64,000 bases of DNA from Lentzea fradiae (lineage in GTDB: Bacteria; Actinomycetota; Actinomycetes; Mycobacteriales; Pseudonocardiaceae): contig NZ_FNCC01000004.1 of NCBI RefSeq assembly GCF_900100955.1, forward strand, positions 248,001 to 312,000. Direction: 5' to 3'. The position numbers were made by a program, and so were the translations under genes. The first letter of the stretch is position 1. Every line of letters starts with the position of its first letter. Positions 37,384-45,843 of this stretch are shown in pieces. The notes under the pieces were generated by a model. That model did no database searches and was not told where the DNA came from. It saw only the letters and a list, made by a program, of their open reading frames with translations.

Positions 37384-38061
37384 GTGTACTCGCCAAGCGA
37401 CTTCCCTCCCTTCGCGGTCACGGTCGACCTGGTGGTGCTGACCGTGCGGGACGACGCGCTGTGCGCGTTGCTGGTGCGCAGGGGGGAGGCGCCGTACCGA
37501 GGGCGGTGGGCGCTGCCCGGCGGGTTCGTCCGTGCCACCGAGTCAGTCGCCGACGCCGCCGTCCGGGAGCTCGCGGAGGAGACCGGGGTGTCGGGGCTGT
37601 TCCTGGAGCAGCTCGCCACGTACGGGGAACCGCGCCGCGACCCGCGGATGAGAGTGGTGTCCGTCGCCCACCTGGCGCTGGCGGCCGGGTTGCCGGTGCC
37701 GGTGGCGGGGACCGACGCCGCCGCGGCGCGGTGGGTGCCGGTGGACCAGGCGCCCGCGCTGGCCTTCGACCACTCGCGGATCCTGCGGGACGGGGTCGAG
37801 CGGGCCAGGGCCAAGCTCGAGTACACGCCGCTGGCGGCGGAGTTCTGCGGACCCGAGTTCACCGTGGCCGAGCTGAGGCGGGTCTACGAGATCGTCTGGG
37901 GCGTCCCGCTCGACCCCAGGAACTTCCACCGCAAGGTCACCGGCGTGGAAGGGCTGCTGGTGCCCACCGGCGAGACGACCGGCAGGGACGGCGGGCGGCC
38001 CGCGGCGGTGTTCCGCCGGGGGCCCGCTCAGGCGCTGTACCCGCCGCTGGTCCGTCCGTGA
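37384..38061 (+). CDS. NUDIX domain + winged-helix regulator (NrtR-like)
   Basis: A 225-residue protein. Residues about 10-145 are a NUDIX domain: GGFVRATESVADAAVRELAEETGV is close to the NUDIX box GX5EX7REUXEEXGU, but Glu is replaced at one place (RATES). Residues about 150-225 are the winged-helix domain of the NrtR family (VAELRRVYEIVWGVPLDPRNFHRKV). NrtR proteins sense ADP-ribose and repress NAD genes. The GTG at 37384 has TATACT 6 nt upstream and no ribosome site: a leaderless transcript. It is divergent from the NAD-kinase-like/SPFH operon across a palindrome, so control of that operon and of itself is likely. Confidence 0.87.
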   Translation: MYSPSDFPPFAVTVDLVVLTVRDDALCALLVRRGEAPYRGRWALPGGFVRATESVADAAVRELAEETGVSGLFLEQLATYGEPRRDPRMRVVSVAHLALAAGLPVPVAGTDAAAARWVPVDQAPALAFDHSRILRDGVERARAKLEYTPLAAEFCGPEFTVAELRRVYEIVWGVPLDPRNFHRKVTGVEGLLVPTGETTGRDGGRPAAVFRRGPAQALYPPLVRP

Positions 38062-38073
38062 GGACCTCCGCGG

Positions 38074-39081
38074 TCAGAGGGCGACCGTGTCCCCCGACGC
38101 CGCGGACTGCCTGGCCGCTTCGATGACCTCCAGGCCGGTCACGGCGTCCTGCGGCTGCACCGGGGCCGTCCCCGCGGCCACCGCCGCGTAGAAGTCCTGG
38201 TAGGCGCCTGGTTCCGTCCTGTGCGGCCGGCCGCCCAGCGTGCCCCACGCCTCCTGCGGCTCCTCGCCCCAGCCGGGGGTCGCGGGGGTGTCGCCCGCCC
38301 TGAGGCGTTCCTCCTGGGGGTCCATGCCGTACTTCACGTAGGCGGCGTCGTGGCCCAGCACCCGGAAGCGGGGGCCGAGGTCCGCCGCGATGGCGCTCAT
38401 CCAGAGGTGGGAGCGGACGCCGTTGTCGTGGGTGAGGGCGAGGAAGACGTCGTCGTCGGCCTTGGCGGCGGGGCGGACCGCGGCGATCTCGGCGTGGACC
38501 GACTTCGGGCGGCCGAAGAGGGTGATCGCCTGGTCGATCAGGTGGGTGCCCAGGTCGAAGAGGATGCTGCCGAGGTCCTTCGGGTCGCCGGACTCCTTCC
38601 AGGACGCCTTGATCTCCGGGCGGTAGCGCTCGAACCGTGACTCGAACCGGTGAACTTTGCCGAGTGCGTTCGTGTCCAGGAGGGAGCGCACGGTCAGGAA
38701 GTCGCCGTCCCAGCGGCGGTTGTGGAAGGGGACCAGGAGCAGGCCCCGCGACGAGGCGATGGAGGCCAGTGCCCTCGCCTCCGCCGCCGAGCCCGCGAAG
38801 GGCTTGTCGACCACGACGTTCAGGCCGTGTTCGAGGACCTGGCGGGCGTGGGTCGCGTGGAAGCGGTTCGGGGTGGTGATGACGACCAGGTCGTAGGAGC
38901 CGGTCCAGATCTCGTCCAGTGTGGACAGCAGGCGGGTCTGCGGGTAGCGGGCCGCCACCTCTGCCTGGCGCTTCGGGTTCGCGGTCACCACTGCCGAGAG
39001 CTCCAGGCCCGGTGTCGACGCGATGAACGGGGCGTGGAAGGCCGCCCCTCCGAGGCCGTAGCCGACCAGTGCTGTGCGCAT
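38074..39081 (-). CDS. Gfo/Idh/MocA-family oxidoreductase
   Basis: A 335-residue NAD(P)-dependent dehydrogenase of the glucose-fructose oxidoreductase family. The Rossmann motif is LVGYGLGGAAFHAPFI, the catalytic-region lysine is in VVDKPFAG, and LGTHLIDQAITLFG is typical of the C-terminal domain. It resembles the YdgJ/YhhX-like group. ATG 39081 is preceded by TAGGCT and a 6-nt spacer, so it is probably leaderless. It converges with the NUDIX-HTH gene. The sugar-like substrate is unknown. Confidence 0.9.
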   Translation of the reverse strand: MRTALVGYGLGGAAFHAPFIASTPGLELSAVVTANPKRQAEVAARYPQTRLLSTLDEIWTGSYDLVVITTPNRFHATHARQVLEHGLNVVVDKPFAGSAAEARALASIASSRGLLLVPFHNRRWDGDFLTVRSLLDTNALGKVHRFESRFERYRPEIKASWKESGDPKDLGSILFDLGTHLIDQAITLFGRPKSVHAEIAAVRPAAKADDDVFLALTHDNGVRSHLWMSAIAADLGPRFRVLGHDAAYVKYGMDPQEERLRAGDTPATPGWGEEPQEAWGTLGGRPHRTEPGAYQDFYAAVAAGTAPVQPQDAVTGLEVIEAARQSAASGDTVAL

Positions 39082-39155
39082 GCGATCAGCCTAAGCGTTC
39101 TCATCTGGTGGACGGGGTGTCCATCAGGCCGGATGGCGTACTAGCGTGTGTGACC

Positions 39156-39233
39156 ATGACCATGCTGCTCACCAGCCGCCGCCACGTGGACTACGTGCGC
39201 GTCACCAGCATGGCCTGTCGTCGCTCCCGTTGA
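39156..39233 (+). CDS. cysteine-containing leader peptide of the methionine operon
   Basis: A 25-residue open frame starting MTMLLTSRRHVDYVRV and ending SMACRRSR. It fits the actinobacterial 'putative leader peptide' pattern (RRHVD...C-R-R) found before sulfur genes. A TAGCGT hexamer at 39142-39147 is 8 nt before ATG 39156, so translation probably starts at the mRNA 5' end. Cysteine-containing leaderless uORFs of this sort act as cysteine-responsive attenuators in Mycobacterium. The metY gene starts 40 bp after its stop. In-frame GTG 39150 and ATG 39162 are alternative starts. Confidence 0.85.
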   Translation: MTMLLTSRRHVDYVRVTSMACRRSR

Positions 39234-39273
39234 TTCGAGCCCACCCTCACCGCACTGAACCTGGAGCACAGCC

Positions 39274-40560
39274 ATGTCCTGGTCCTTCGAGACTGCTCAG
39301 ATCCACGCGGGCGCCGCGCCCGACCCCGCCACCGGTGCTCGTGCCACGCCGATCTACCAGACCACGTCGTACGTGTTCCGCGACACGCAGCACGGTGCCG
39401 ACCTGTTCTCGCTCGCCGAGCCCGGCAACATCTACACGCGCATCAACAACCCGACGCAGGACGTGCTGGAGCAGCGGGTCGCCGCACTCGAGGGTGGTGT
39501 GGCCGCCGTCGCGTTCGCGTCCGGTTCGGCGGCGGTGACGGCGGCGATCCTGAACCTCGCGCAGTCCGGTGACCACCTGGTGTCGAGCGCCTCGCTCTAC
39601 GGCGGCACGTACAACCTGTTCCGCTACACGCTGCCGAAGCTCGGCATCGAGGTGTCGTTCGTGGAGGACCCGGACGACCTCGACGCGTGGCAGGCGGCGG
39701 TGCGGCCGAACACCAAGCTGTTCTTCGGCGAGTCGCTCGCGAACCCGCGCAGCCACGTGCTCGACGTGGAGGGTGTCTCCGGTGTCGCGCACTCCAACGA
39801 CATCCCGCTGATCGTCGACAACACGGTGCCGACGCCGTACCTGCTGCGGCCGCTGGAGTACGGCGCGGACATCGTCGTGCACTCGGCCACGAAGTACCTC
39901 GGCGGGCACGGGACGGCCATCGCCGGTGTCGTCGTGGACGGCGGCAAGTTCGAGTACGGCGCGGAGAAGTTCCCCGGCTTCCACGAGCCCGACCCCAGCT
40001 ACAACGGGCTCCAGTACTGGCCGGTGCTCGGGCACGGGGCGTTCGCGGCCAAGCTGCGGGTGCAGGGCCTGCGGGACACCGGTGCCGCCATCGCGCCGCT
40101 GACCAGCTTCCTGGTCATCCAGGGCATCGAGACGCTGTCGCTGCGGATCGAGCGGCACGTGCAGAACGCGCAGGCGCTCGCCGAGTGGCTGGAGGGGCGG
40201 GACGAGGTCGAGAAGGTCCACTACGCGGGCCTGCCGTCGTCGCCGTTCCACGCCAACGCGCAGAAGTACCTGCCCAAGGGCGCGGGCGCGATCGTGAGCT
40301 TCGAGCTGCGCGGCGGTGTGACCGCCGGGCGGGCGTTCGTCGACGGGACGAGCCTGTTCAGCCAGCTGGTCAACATCGGCGACGTGCGGTCGCTGATCGT
40401 GCACCCGGCGTCGACCACGCACAGCCAGCTCACGCCGGAGGAGCAGCTCGTCGCGGGCGTCGCGCCCGGCCTGGTGCGGCTGTCGGTCGGGCTGGAGGGG
40501 CTCGAGGACCTCAAGGCCGACCTGGAGGCGGGCTTCACCGCGGCCAAGTCGGAGCTGTAG
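39274..40560 (+). CDS. metY: O-acetylhomoserine sulfhydrylase
   Basis: A 428-residue PLP enzyme of the Cys/Met metabolism family. It makes homocysteine from O-acetylhomoserine and sulfide. The PLP lysine is Lys207 in [31 protein letters not shown] and [13 protein letters not shown] are typical of the acetylhomoserine aminocarboxypropyltransferase branch. The length (428) also suits that branch, being longer than MetB/MetC. ATG 39274 follows CTGGAG. It is followed directly by metX (the stop TAG shares its G with the metX GTG), giving a two-step homocysteine module under the leader peptide. Confidence 0.95.
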   Translation: MSWSFETAQIHAGAAPDPATGARATPIYQTTSYVFRDTQHGADLFSLAEPGNIYTRINNPTQDVLEQRVAALEGGVAAVAFASGSAAVTAAILNLAQSGDHLVSSASLYGGTYNLFRYTLPKLGIEVSFVEDPDDLDAWQAAVRPNTKLFFGESLANPRSHVLDVEGVSGVAHSNDIPLIVDNTVPTPYLLRPLEYGADIVVHSATKYLGGHGTAIAGVVVDGGKFEYGAEKFPGFHEPDPSYNGLQYWPVLGHGAFAAKLRVQGLRDTGAAIAPLTSFLVIQGIETLSLRIERHVQNAQALAEWLEGRDEVEKVHYAGLPSSPFHANAQKYLPKGAGAIVSFELRGGVTAGRAFVDGTSLFSQLVNIGDVRSLIVHPASTTHSQLTPEEQLVAGVAPGLVRLSVGLEGLEDLKADLEAGFTAAKSEL

Positions 40561-41573
40561 TGGCAGGCTGGCGGTTCGGCGACCCCGAGGGACGGCGCGA
40601 GTGGTTCACCCACACCGCGCCGTTCGCGGGGCTGCCCGGCTTCCAGCTCGCGTACGAGACGTGGGGGACCCTCAACGCGGGGGCCTCCAACGCGGTGCTC
40701 GTGCTCCACGCCCTCACCGGTGACAGCCACGTCGCCGGGGGTGTGGAGCCGGGCCACCCGACGCCGGGCTGGTGGGACTCGCTGATCGGGCCCGGCCGGC
40801 CCCTCGACGGGTTCTTCGTGGTGGCGCCGAACGTGCTGGGCGGCTGCCAGGGCAGCACCGGGCCGTGGCAGCACCCGGACTTCCCCGCGCTCACCATCCG
40901 CGACCAGGTCGCGGCCGAGGTGCTGCTCGCCGACGCGCTGGGCGTCGAGCGGTGGGCCGCGGTGCTCGGCGGCTCGATGGGCGGGATGCGGGCCGTGGAG
41001 TGGGCGGTCGCCGAACCCGACCGGGTGGAGTCGCTGCTGCTGCTCGCGACGTCGGCCGCCGCGTCGGCCGAGCAGATCGCGCTCGCGTCGGCGCAGGTGC
41101 ACGCGATCCGGCTCGACCCCGTGGGAGGGCTCGGGGTCGCGCGCCGCATCGCGCACATCAGCTACCGCAGCGAGCAGGAGCTGCAGGAGCGGTTCGGCAG
41201 GAAGGTCCAGGCGGACGGGCGCTTCGAGGTGGAGTCCTATTTGGACCACCACGCGGCGAAGCTCGCCGCCAGGTTCGACCCGGAGAGCTACGTGGTGCTG
41301 ACCGAGGCGATGAACGCCCACGACGTCGGGCACGGACGCGGCGGTGTCCGTGCGGCACTGCGCCGGGTGCGGGCGCGGACGATCGTCGCCGGTGTCGACT
41401 CGGACCGGCTGTACCCGTTGGGGCAGCAGCGAGAGCTCGCGGCGGGCATTCCGGGAGCGGACGATGTGCGGGTGATCGAGTCGCCGTACGGGCACGACGC
41501 GTTCCTGATCGAGAGCGACCAGGTGGGCGCGCTCGTCAGGGAGCTGGTGCCCGCGCACTCAGGTAGTCGTTGA
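40560..41573 (+). CDS. metX: homoserine O-acetyltransferase
   Basis: A 337-residue alpha/beta-hydrolase-fold enzyme that acetylates L-homoserine with acetyl-CoA. The nucleophile is Ser139 in VLGGSMGGMRAVEW; the Asp is in VAGVDSDRLYP and the His in YGHDAFLIE. NVLGGCQGSTGP is the conserved oxyanion-region segment. The start GTG 40560 overlaps the metY stop (TAGTG). The product feeds MetY. The last 38 bp overlap the 3' end of the convergent MerR-type gene. Confidence 0.95.
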   Translation: MAGWRFGDPEGRREWFTHTAPFAGLPGFQLAYETWGTLNAGASNAVLVLHALTGDSHVAGGVEPGHPTPGWWDSLIGPGRPLDGFFVVAPNVLGGCQGSTGPWQHPDFPALTIRDQVAAEVLLADALGVERWAAVLGGSMGGMRAVEWAVAEPDRVESLLLLATSAAASAEQIALASAQVHAIRLDPVGGLGVARRIAHISYRSEQELQERFGRKVQADGRFEVESYLDHHAAKLAARFDPESYVVLTEAMNAHDVGHGRGGVRAALRRVRARTIVAGVDSDRLYPLGQQRELAAGIPGADDVRVIESPYGHDAFLIESDQVGALVRELVPAHSGSR

Positions 41574-42222
41574 GCCGCGCGGAGGCGGTGAGCATCGCGA
41601 GGCCCCGCGCGGTGAGGCGGCGGCGCCAGTCCGCCAGCGCGGCGGCCAGCGTGCCGGTGCCGCCCGCCGTGCGGACCTGCTCGACCACCAAGGCGATGCG
41701 CGCCAACGGATAGCCGCCGCGGCGCAGCAGGTGCGCCAGTTCGGCGTCGCGCACGTCCTCCGCCGTGAAGACGCGGTAGCCGGTGCTTTCCCTGGCGGGC
41801 CGCAGGATTCCGGCTCCCTCCCACGCGCGCAACGTCGCCGGGGTGACGTCGAGGCGCCGTGCCAGCTCGCCGATCGAGCGCGGTTCCAAGGTCGGCTCGA
41901 AGCCGGTCAGGTCCTCCACGGCCCTGCTGACGGACGCCAGGGTCTCCCGGTCGCGCAGCAGCTGCTCGTGGCCGCGGTCGATGGTCAGCAGCACCTCGTC
42001 GAGATCACCGGCGTGCACCGCGTTCATGACCTGCCCCGCCCGCGCGTGCCCGAACGCCGGGACCAGCGCCAGGAACGCGCGCAACGCGGCGGCGTGGACC
42101 TCGGTGTAGACGCGGTACCCCGACGGGGTGCGCGCCGCGGGCGGCAGGAACCCGGACTGCTCGTAGTTGCGCACCGCCTGGGCCGAGAGGCCGTGTTCCG
42201 CGGCGAGGTCGGATGGACGCAC
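41536..42222 (-). CDS. MerR-family regulator with two MerR DNA-binding domains
   Basis: A 228-residue protein with two MerR-type winged helices. The first is at residues 1-70 (PSDLAAEHGLSAQAVRNYEQ, SGYRVYTEVHAAAL), and the second at about 117-185 (IGELARRLDVTPATLRAWEG, STGYRVFTAEDVRDAEL). This double architecture fits the TioE-like group. GTG 42222 has TAAAGT 7 nt upstream, so it is probably leaderless. It is divergent from the erythromycin-esterase-family gene, which is its likely target. Its 3' end overlaps metX. Confidence 0.85.
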   Translation of the reverse strand: MRPSDLAAEHGLSAQAVRNYEQSGFLPPAARTPSGYRVYTEVHAAALRAFLALVPAFGHARAGQVMNAVHAGDLDEVLLTIDRGHEQLLRDRETLASVSRAVEDLTGFEPTLEPRSIGELARRLDVTPATLRAWEGAGILRPARESTGYRVFTAEDVRDAELAHLLRRGGYPLARIALVVEQVRTAGGTGTLAAALADWRRRLTARGLAMLTASARLNDYLSARAPAP

Positions 42223-42265
42223 GGTTGAGACTTTAGCCGCAGGTAGCAGGGCATTTCACGGTCAA

Positions 42266-42297
42266 GTTTCAACGGGCGTTTCAATGTTACGGTTGAA
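42266..42297. promoter_or_regulatory. repeat-containing divergent promoter region (candidate MerR site)
   Basis: GTTTCAA occurs twice, 13 bp apart (42266-42272, 42279-42285), and TTCAAC (42268-42273) faces GTTGAA (42292-42297). The region lies between the MerR-type gene and the esterase gene. TACGGT at 42288-42293, 8 nt before the esterase ATG, is the likely -10. Confidence 0.5.
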
Positions 42298-42301
42298 CCA
42301 C

Positions 42302-43414
42302 ATGAGCCAGGACATCCGTGAGTTCACCACCCCCTTCACCGAGCTGCTGGCGTTCGGGGAGCCGACGCACCGCGAGCACGCCCACACCTGGGTCCGCAAC
42401 GAGCTGTTCGAGCAGCTCGCCGCCCACGGCTACCGGTCGATCGCGCTGGAGACGTGCCGGATCAGGGCACTGCTGGTCGACGACTACGTCCAGGGCGGGC
42501 CCGGCGACCTCGACACCGTGATGGAGGAGGGTTTCTCCCACTCGTTCGGGCAGTGGCCCGCCAACCGCGAGCTGGTCGAGTGGATGCGCGAGCACAACAG
42601 CGGCAGGCCGGCGGAGGAACGGCTCGCGTTCCACGGCTTCGACTTCCAGACCGAGACCACCAGCGCGCCCAGCCCGCGCCCGTACCTCGAACACGCCCGC
42701 GACCACCTCGGCGAGGACGTGGACCTGTCGACGGACGACGAGATGTGGAGCCGCGACGAGGCCGTCCTGGACCTCACGAAGTCGCCGGGGCTGTCCGAGG
42801 AGGCACTGCGGCTGCGCGAGATCGGCGTGGGCATGCTCAGGCGGTTGCACGGGCGCAGGACGCTCGACGAGGCGTGGCACCGCGCGGAGCTGCACCTCAC
42901 GGCCGGTCTGGAGCTGCTGCGCTACCACCGGGAGTGCGCGGAGCCGAACCCGCTGGGCGTGCGCATCACCCGGTTGTGCCAGATCCGCGACGGCGTGATG
43001 GCCCGCAACCTGCTGGAGATCCGGCGCGCCGAGGCGTCACGCGGACCGACGTTCGTGTTCGCGCACAACGCCCACCTGCAACGCACGACGAGCTCGATGG
43101 AGATGGGCGGCGAACGGGTCGAGTGGTTCTCGGCCGGTGCGCTCGTGGCGCCGGTCCTCGGCGACCGCTACACGGTCGTCGCGGGCACGCTCGGCCGCAA
43201 CGACTCGTTCGGGCTGGGCGAACCGGACAGGGCCACCCCGGAGGGGCAGCTGCAGGGCAGGTTCACGACCTGGGGCATCACGAACGAGATGCCGGTCGGT
43301 GAGCCGCGCGCGGACACCAGCCCCGAGATGGGCTACTTCCCGCTCGACCGGCACCTCATGGCCGGTGTGGACGCACTGCTGCACGTCAGGGTTGGTCGTC
43401 CAGTGACGCGGTGA
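42302..43414 (+). CDS. erythromycin esterase-family protein
   Basis: A 370-residue member of the Ere/EreA-like family, which hydrolyses macrolide lactones in resistant strains; many environmental members have unknown substrates. The catalytic glutamate-histidine pair is visible in AFGEPTHREHAH (Glu20, His23); IALETCRI and FVFAHNAHLQRT match other active-site blocks. I start at ATG 42302; an upstream ATG at 42284 falls in the promoter region. Divergence from a double-MerR regulator suggests drug- or stress-inducible expression. Macrolide activity is unproven. Confidence 0.88.
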   Translation: MSQDIREFTTPFTELLAFGEPTHREHAHTWVRNELFEQLAAHGYRSIALETCRIRALLVDDYVQGGPGDLDTVMEEGFSHSFGQWPANRELVEWMREHNSGRPAEERLAFHGFDFQTETTSAPSPRPYLEHARDHLGEDVDLSTDDEMWSRDEAVLDLTKSPGLSEEALRLREIGVGMLRRLHGRRTLDEAWHRAELHLTAGLELLRYHRECAEPNPLGVRITRLCQIRDGVMARNLLEIRRAEASRGPTFVFAHNAHLQRTTSSMEMGGERVEWFSAGALVAPVLGDRYTVVAGTLGRNDSFGLGEPDRATPEGQLQGRFTTWGITNEMPVGEPRADTSPEMGYFPLDRHLMAGVDALLHVRVGRPVTR

Positions 43415-43892
43415 TCCACGACGCGACGGGCAGGTCGCGCGTCTCGCACTCGACGGCCAGCTTGAGGGTCCACCGCAGGGCTTGCAGGACCACGGTCGCG
43501 AGCTCCTGCGGTGCCCCGTTGGCCAGGGCGATCTCGATCTGCTCCGAGGCCGCGTCCTGGTCGCCGTGCACCTCCGCCAGCAACGCGCGGATCGCCGTGC
43601 GCACGGGCGGGTCCGCGTCGTCGATCTGGACCTCGTTGCCCTCCTCGTCGAAGACCTGCATCTTGACCGGCGTGGCACCACCGGAGCCGAGCGCGCCGAC
43701 CATGCTGCTGCACTCGGCGAACAGCAGCAGGACCAGCTCGCGGATCTCCTCGTTGCCCTCGGGCGACCCGCTGAGGTAGCCGGTCACGAGGTCCACCGCC
43801 ACAGCGTCCTCACCGGCCCTGGCCGCGGCCAGCGCCTCACCGGCCACGGCCGTCAGCCGTGACCAGCGATCAGGGTCCTGTGGTGGTCTCAC
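43386..43892 (-). CDS. conserved hypothetical protein
   Basis: A 168-residue acidic, mostly helical protein that I do not recognise. It has ELVLLLFAECSSMVGALG in the middle, an acidic beta stretch (VFDEEGNEVQIDDADPP), then AIRALLAEVHGDQDAASEQI. No membrane segment or motif is visible. The GTG at 43892 is the only good start. Its 3' end overlaps the esterase gene by 29 bp on the other strand. Function unknown. Confidence 0.65.
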   Translation of the reverse strand: MRPPQDPDRWSRLTAVAGEALAAARAGEDAVAVDLVTGYLSGSPEGNEEIRELVLLLFAECSSMVGALGSGGATPVKMQVFDEEGNEVQIDDADPPVRTAIRALLAEVHGDQDAASEQIEIALANGAPQELATVVLQALRWTLKLAVECETRDLPVASWITASLDDQP

Positions 43893-44012
43893 AGGTACTG
43901 CCTACCGCGCGGTGTGAGCAGACCGCAATGCCCCATCTTGATCAGAGTGCTACCGGGGTAGGTCACTCCGCAGGTCAATGTGCGAATCCGCGATCCCACC
44001 TAGCATCGGGTG

Positions 44013-45131
44013 GTGTTCCGCACGTTGTACCGGACTGTCCTCGGTCCCGATCGCACGCGGGTTCTCCCCCAGGCGCTCGGCCGGCTGTGGCTGCCCGTCT
44101 TCGCCGCACTGGTCGTCTACGCGGTCGTGTGGGGGATCGTGGCCAGCGCGAACTACGTGCGCCAGGACGACTCGGACGGCTGGTGGGTCCTCGTCTTCGT
44201 GTCGACGGTCGTCCCGTACGTGCTGTTGTTCTGGTCGCCGCTGTACGCCTGGCGGTTCGCCGCCGCGGCCTTCCACCCGGTCAGCCTGCTGTTCGCGGGA
44301 GAAAGCGCCGCCGCCTGCCAGTACTGGACGGTGACACCGCTCTTCGTCGCGGTCGCCGCGTTCTACTCGCGATCGGTCGTCGTCGCCGCGACGCTGGTCA
44401 GCGCGGCGCTGATCGTGTGGTCCGAACCGCAGAACGCGGACCTGGCCTTCTTCGTCCCGATAGTGGCCGCCGCGGTCTTCCTGTTCGGCGCCCGAGGCCG
44501 GGCGGAACGCGAGCTGGAGGAAGAACGCGACGCCAAGGCCGCTTTGGAGGAACGCGCCCGCATCGCGCGCGAGATGCACGACGTCGTGGCCCACCACATG
44601 TCGATGGTCGCCGTGCGGTGTGAAACGGCGCCGTACCGCCTCAAAGGACTGAACGAGGACGCGGAGAAGGAGTTCGCCGAGCTGGGTGAGGCGGCCAGGG
44701 AGGCCATCACCGACATGCAACGGCTCCTCGGCGTGCTCAGGACGAACGGCCAGGAGGCGGAACGGCAGCCGCAGCCGGGCATCAGCCGCATCCCGGAGCT
44801 GGTGCGGCCCGGCGACGAGGCCGAGGTGGGCGTGGACGACGTGCCGGAGGCGGTCGGGCTGACCGCCTACCGGGTCGTGCAGGAGGCGCTCACGAACGCC
44901 ACCAGGCACGCGCCCGGCTCCAAGGCGTCCGTCCACGTGCACCGCGAGGGCGACGCGCTCGACGTCCTGGTGGTCAACACGGCGGGTGGGCCGTCGCGGG
45001 GCGGTGGCAGCGGGCAGGGTCTGGTGGGGATGCGGGAACGCGTCGCGGTGCACGGCGGCACGCTGACCGTGAAGTCGACCGAGGACGGCGGGTTCCTGGT
45101 GAGAGCGAGAATTCCGTTGGGGGACAAGTGA
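44013..45131 (+). CDS. sensor histidine kinase (NarL/DesK type)
   Basis: About 372 residues. Four or five N-terminal membrane helices (residues about 25-160) act as the sensor, with no large extracytoplasmic domain. A coiled-coil (AERELEEERDAKAALEERAR) leads into the HisKA_3 domain with the phosphorylated histidine at 189 (ARIAREMHDVVAHHMSM). The ATPase domain has VVQEALTNATRHAPGS and GQGLVGMRER. GTG 44013 lies 6 nt after TAGCAT (44001-44006), a leaderless start; GTG 44010 is the alternative. Its stop overlaps the response-regulator start (GTGA). The signal is unknown. Confidence 0.92.
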   Translation: MFRTLYRTVLGPDRTRVLPQALGRLWLPVFAALVVYAVVWGIVASANYVRQDDSDGWWVLVFVSTVVPYVLLFWSPLYAWRFAAAAFHPVSLLFAGESAAACQYWTVTPLFVAVAAFYSRSVVVAATLVSAALIVWSEPQNADLAFFVPIVAAAVFLFGARGRAERELEEERDAKAALEERARIAREMHDVVAHHMSMVAVRCETAPYRLKGLNEDAEKEFAELGEAAREAITDMQRLLGVLRTNGQEAERQPQPGISRIPELVRPGDEAEVGVDDVPEAVGLTAYRVVQEALTNATRHAPGSKASVHVHREGDALDVLVVNTAGGPSRGGGSGQGLVGMRERVAVHGGTLTVKSTEDGGFLVRARIPLGDK

Positions 45132-45781
45132 TCAGGGTGGTCGTGGTGGACGACCAGGAGATGGTGCGCGAGGGGTTCTCGGCGCTGCTCGCCGCGCAGG
45201 ACGACATCGAGGTGGTCGGGTCGGCGGGCAACGGGGTGCAGGGCGTCGCGTTGGCGCGTACGGTCAGACCGGACGTCGTGCTGATGGACATCCGCATGCC
45301 GGAGATGGACGGGCTCACCGCCACCCGGCTGCTGCTGGACGGCTCCGGCGACGTCAAGGTCCTCGTGCTGACCACGTTCGACCTCGACGACTACGTCTAC
45401 GAGGCGTTGCAGGCCGGCGCGAGCGGGTTCCTGCTCAAGCACGCGCCCGCCCGCGAGCTGGTGCACGCCGTGCGCGTCGTGGCGGCGGGGGAGGCGTTGC
45501 TGGCGCCGTCGATCACCAAGAGGCTGATCGAGGACTTCGTGCGGGCGCGCCGCGGCGAGAAGGTCCGGCCCGCCCGGCTCGGCGTGCTGACCGAACGCGA
45601 GACGGAGATCCTCTCGCTGGTCGCGCAGGGCATGTCGAACCAGGAGATCGCCGCGCACCTCGTGCTGGCCGAGCAGACCGTCAAGACGCACGTGAGCCGC
45701 GTGCTCACCAAGCTCGGTCTGCGCGACCGGGCCCAGGCCGTGATCGCGGCGTACGAGAGCGGGCTCGTCGTACCGGGGTAG
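45128..45781 (+). CDS. NarL-family response regulator
   Basis: A 217-residue regulator paired with the histidine kinase upstream. The receiver domain opens IRVVVVDDQEMVREGF, has the phosphoacceptor Asp54 in DVVLMDIRMPEMDG and the conserved Lys in FLLKHAPA. The LuxR-type helix-turn-helix is at about 150-215 (LTERETEILSLVAQGMSNQE, LVLAEQTVKTHVSRVLTKLG). Overlap with the kinase gene makes this a cognate pair. The target may include the following alpha/beta hydrolase and acyltransferase genes, which is inference from proximity. Confidence 0.96.
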   Translation: MIRVVVVDDQEMVREGFSALLAAQDDIEVVGSAGNGVQGVALARTVRPDVVLMDIRMPEMDGLTATRLLLDGSGDVKVLVLTTFDLDDYVYEALQAGASGFLLKHAPARELVHAVRVVAAGEALLAPSITKRLIEDFVRARRGEKVRPARLGVLTERETEILSLVAQGMSNQEIAAHLVLAEQTVKTHVSRVLTKLGLRDRAQAVIAAYESGLVVPG

Positions 45782-45843
45782 CGGCGCGGAGATGGCTCCG
45801 CGGCGGGACGCGCCGGGGTTCGTCGTCTTCCTAGCTTCGGCTC

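Noticed and set aside
39142-39273. A SAM riboswitch before metY
   Set aside because: The leader is only about 120 nt and is mostly taken by the leader-peptide frame; I see none of the conserved SAM-I or SAM-IV core elements.
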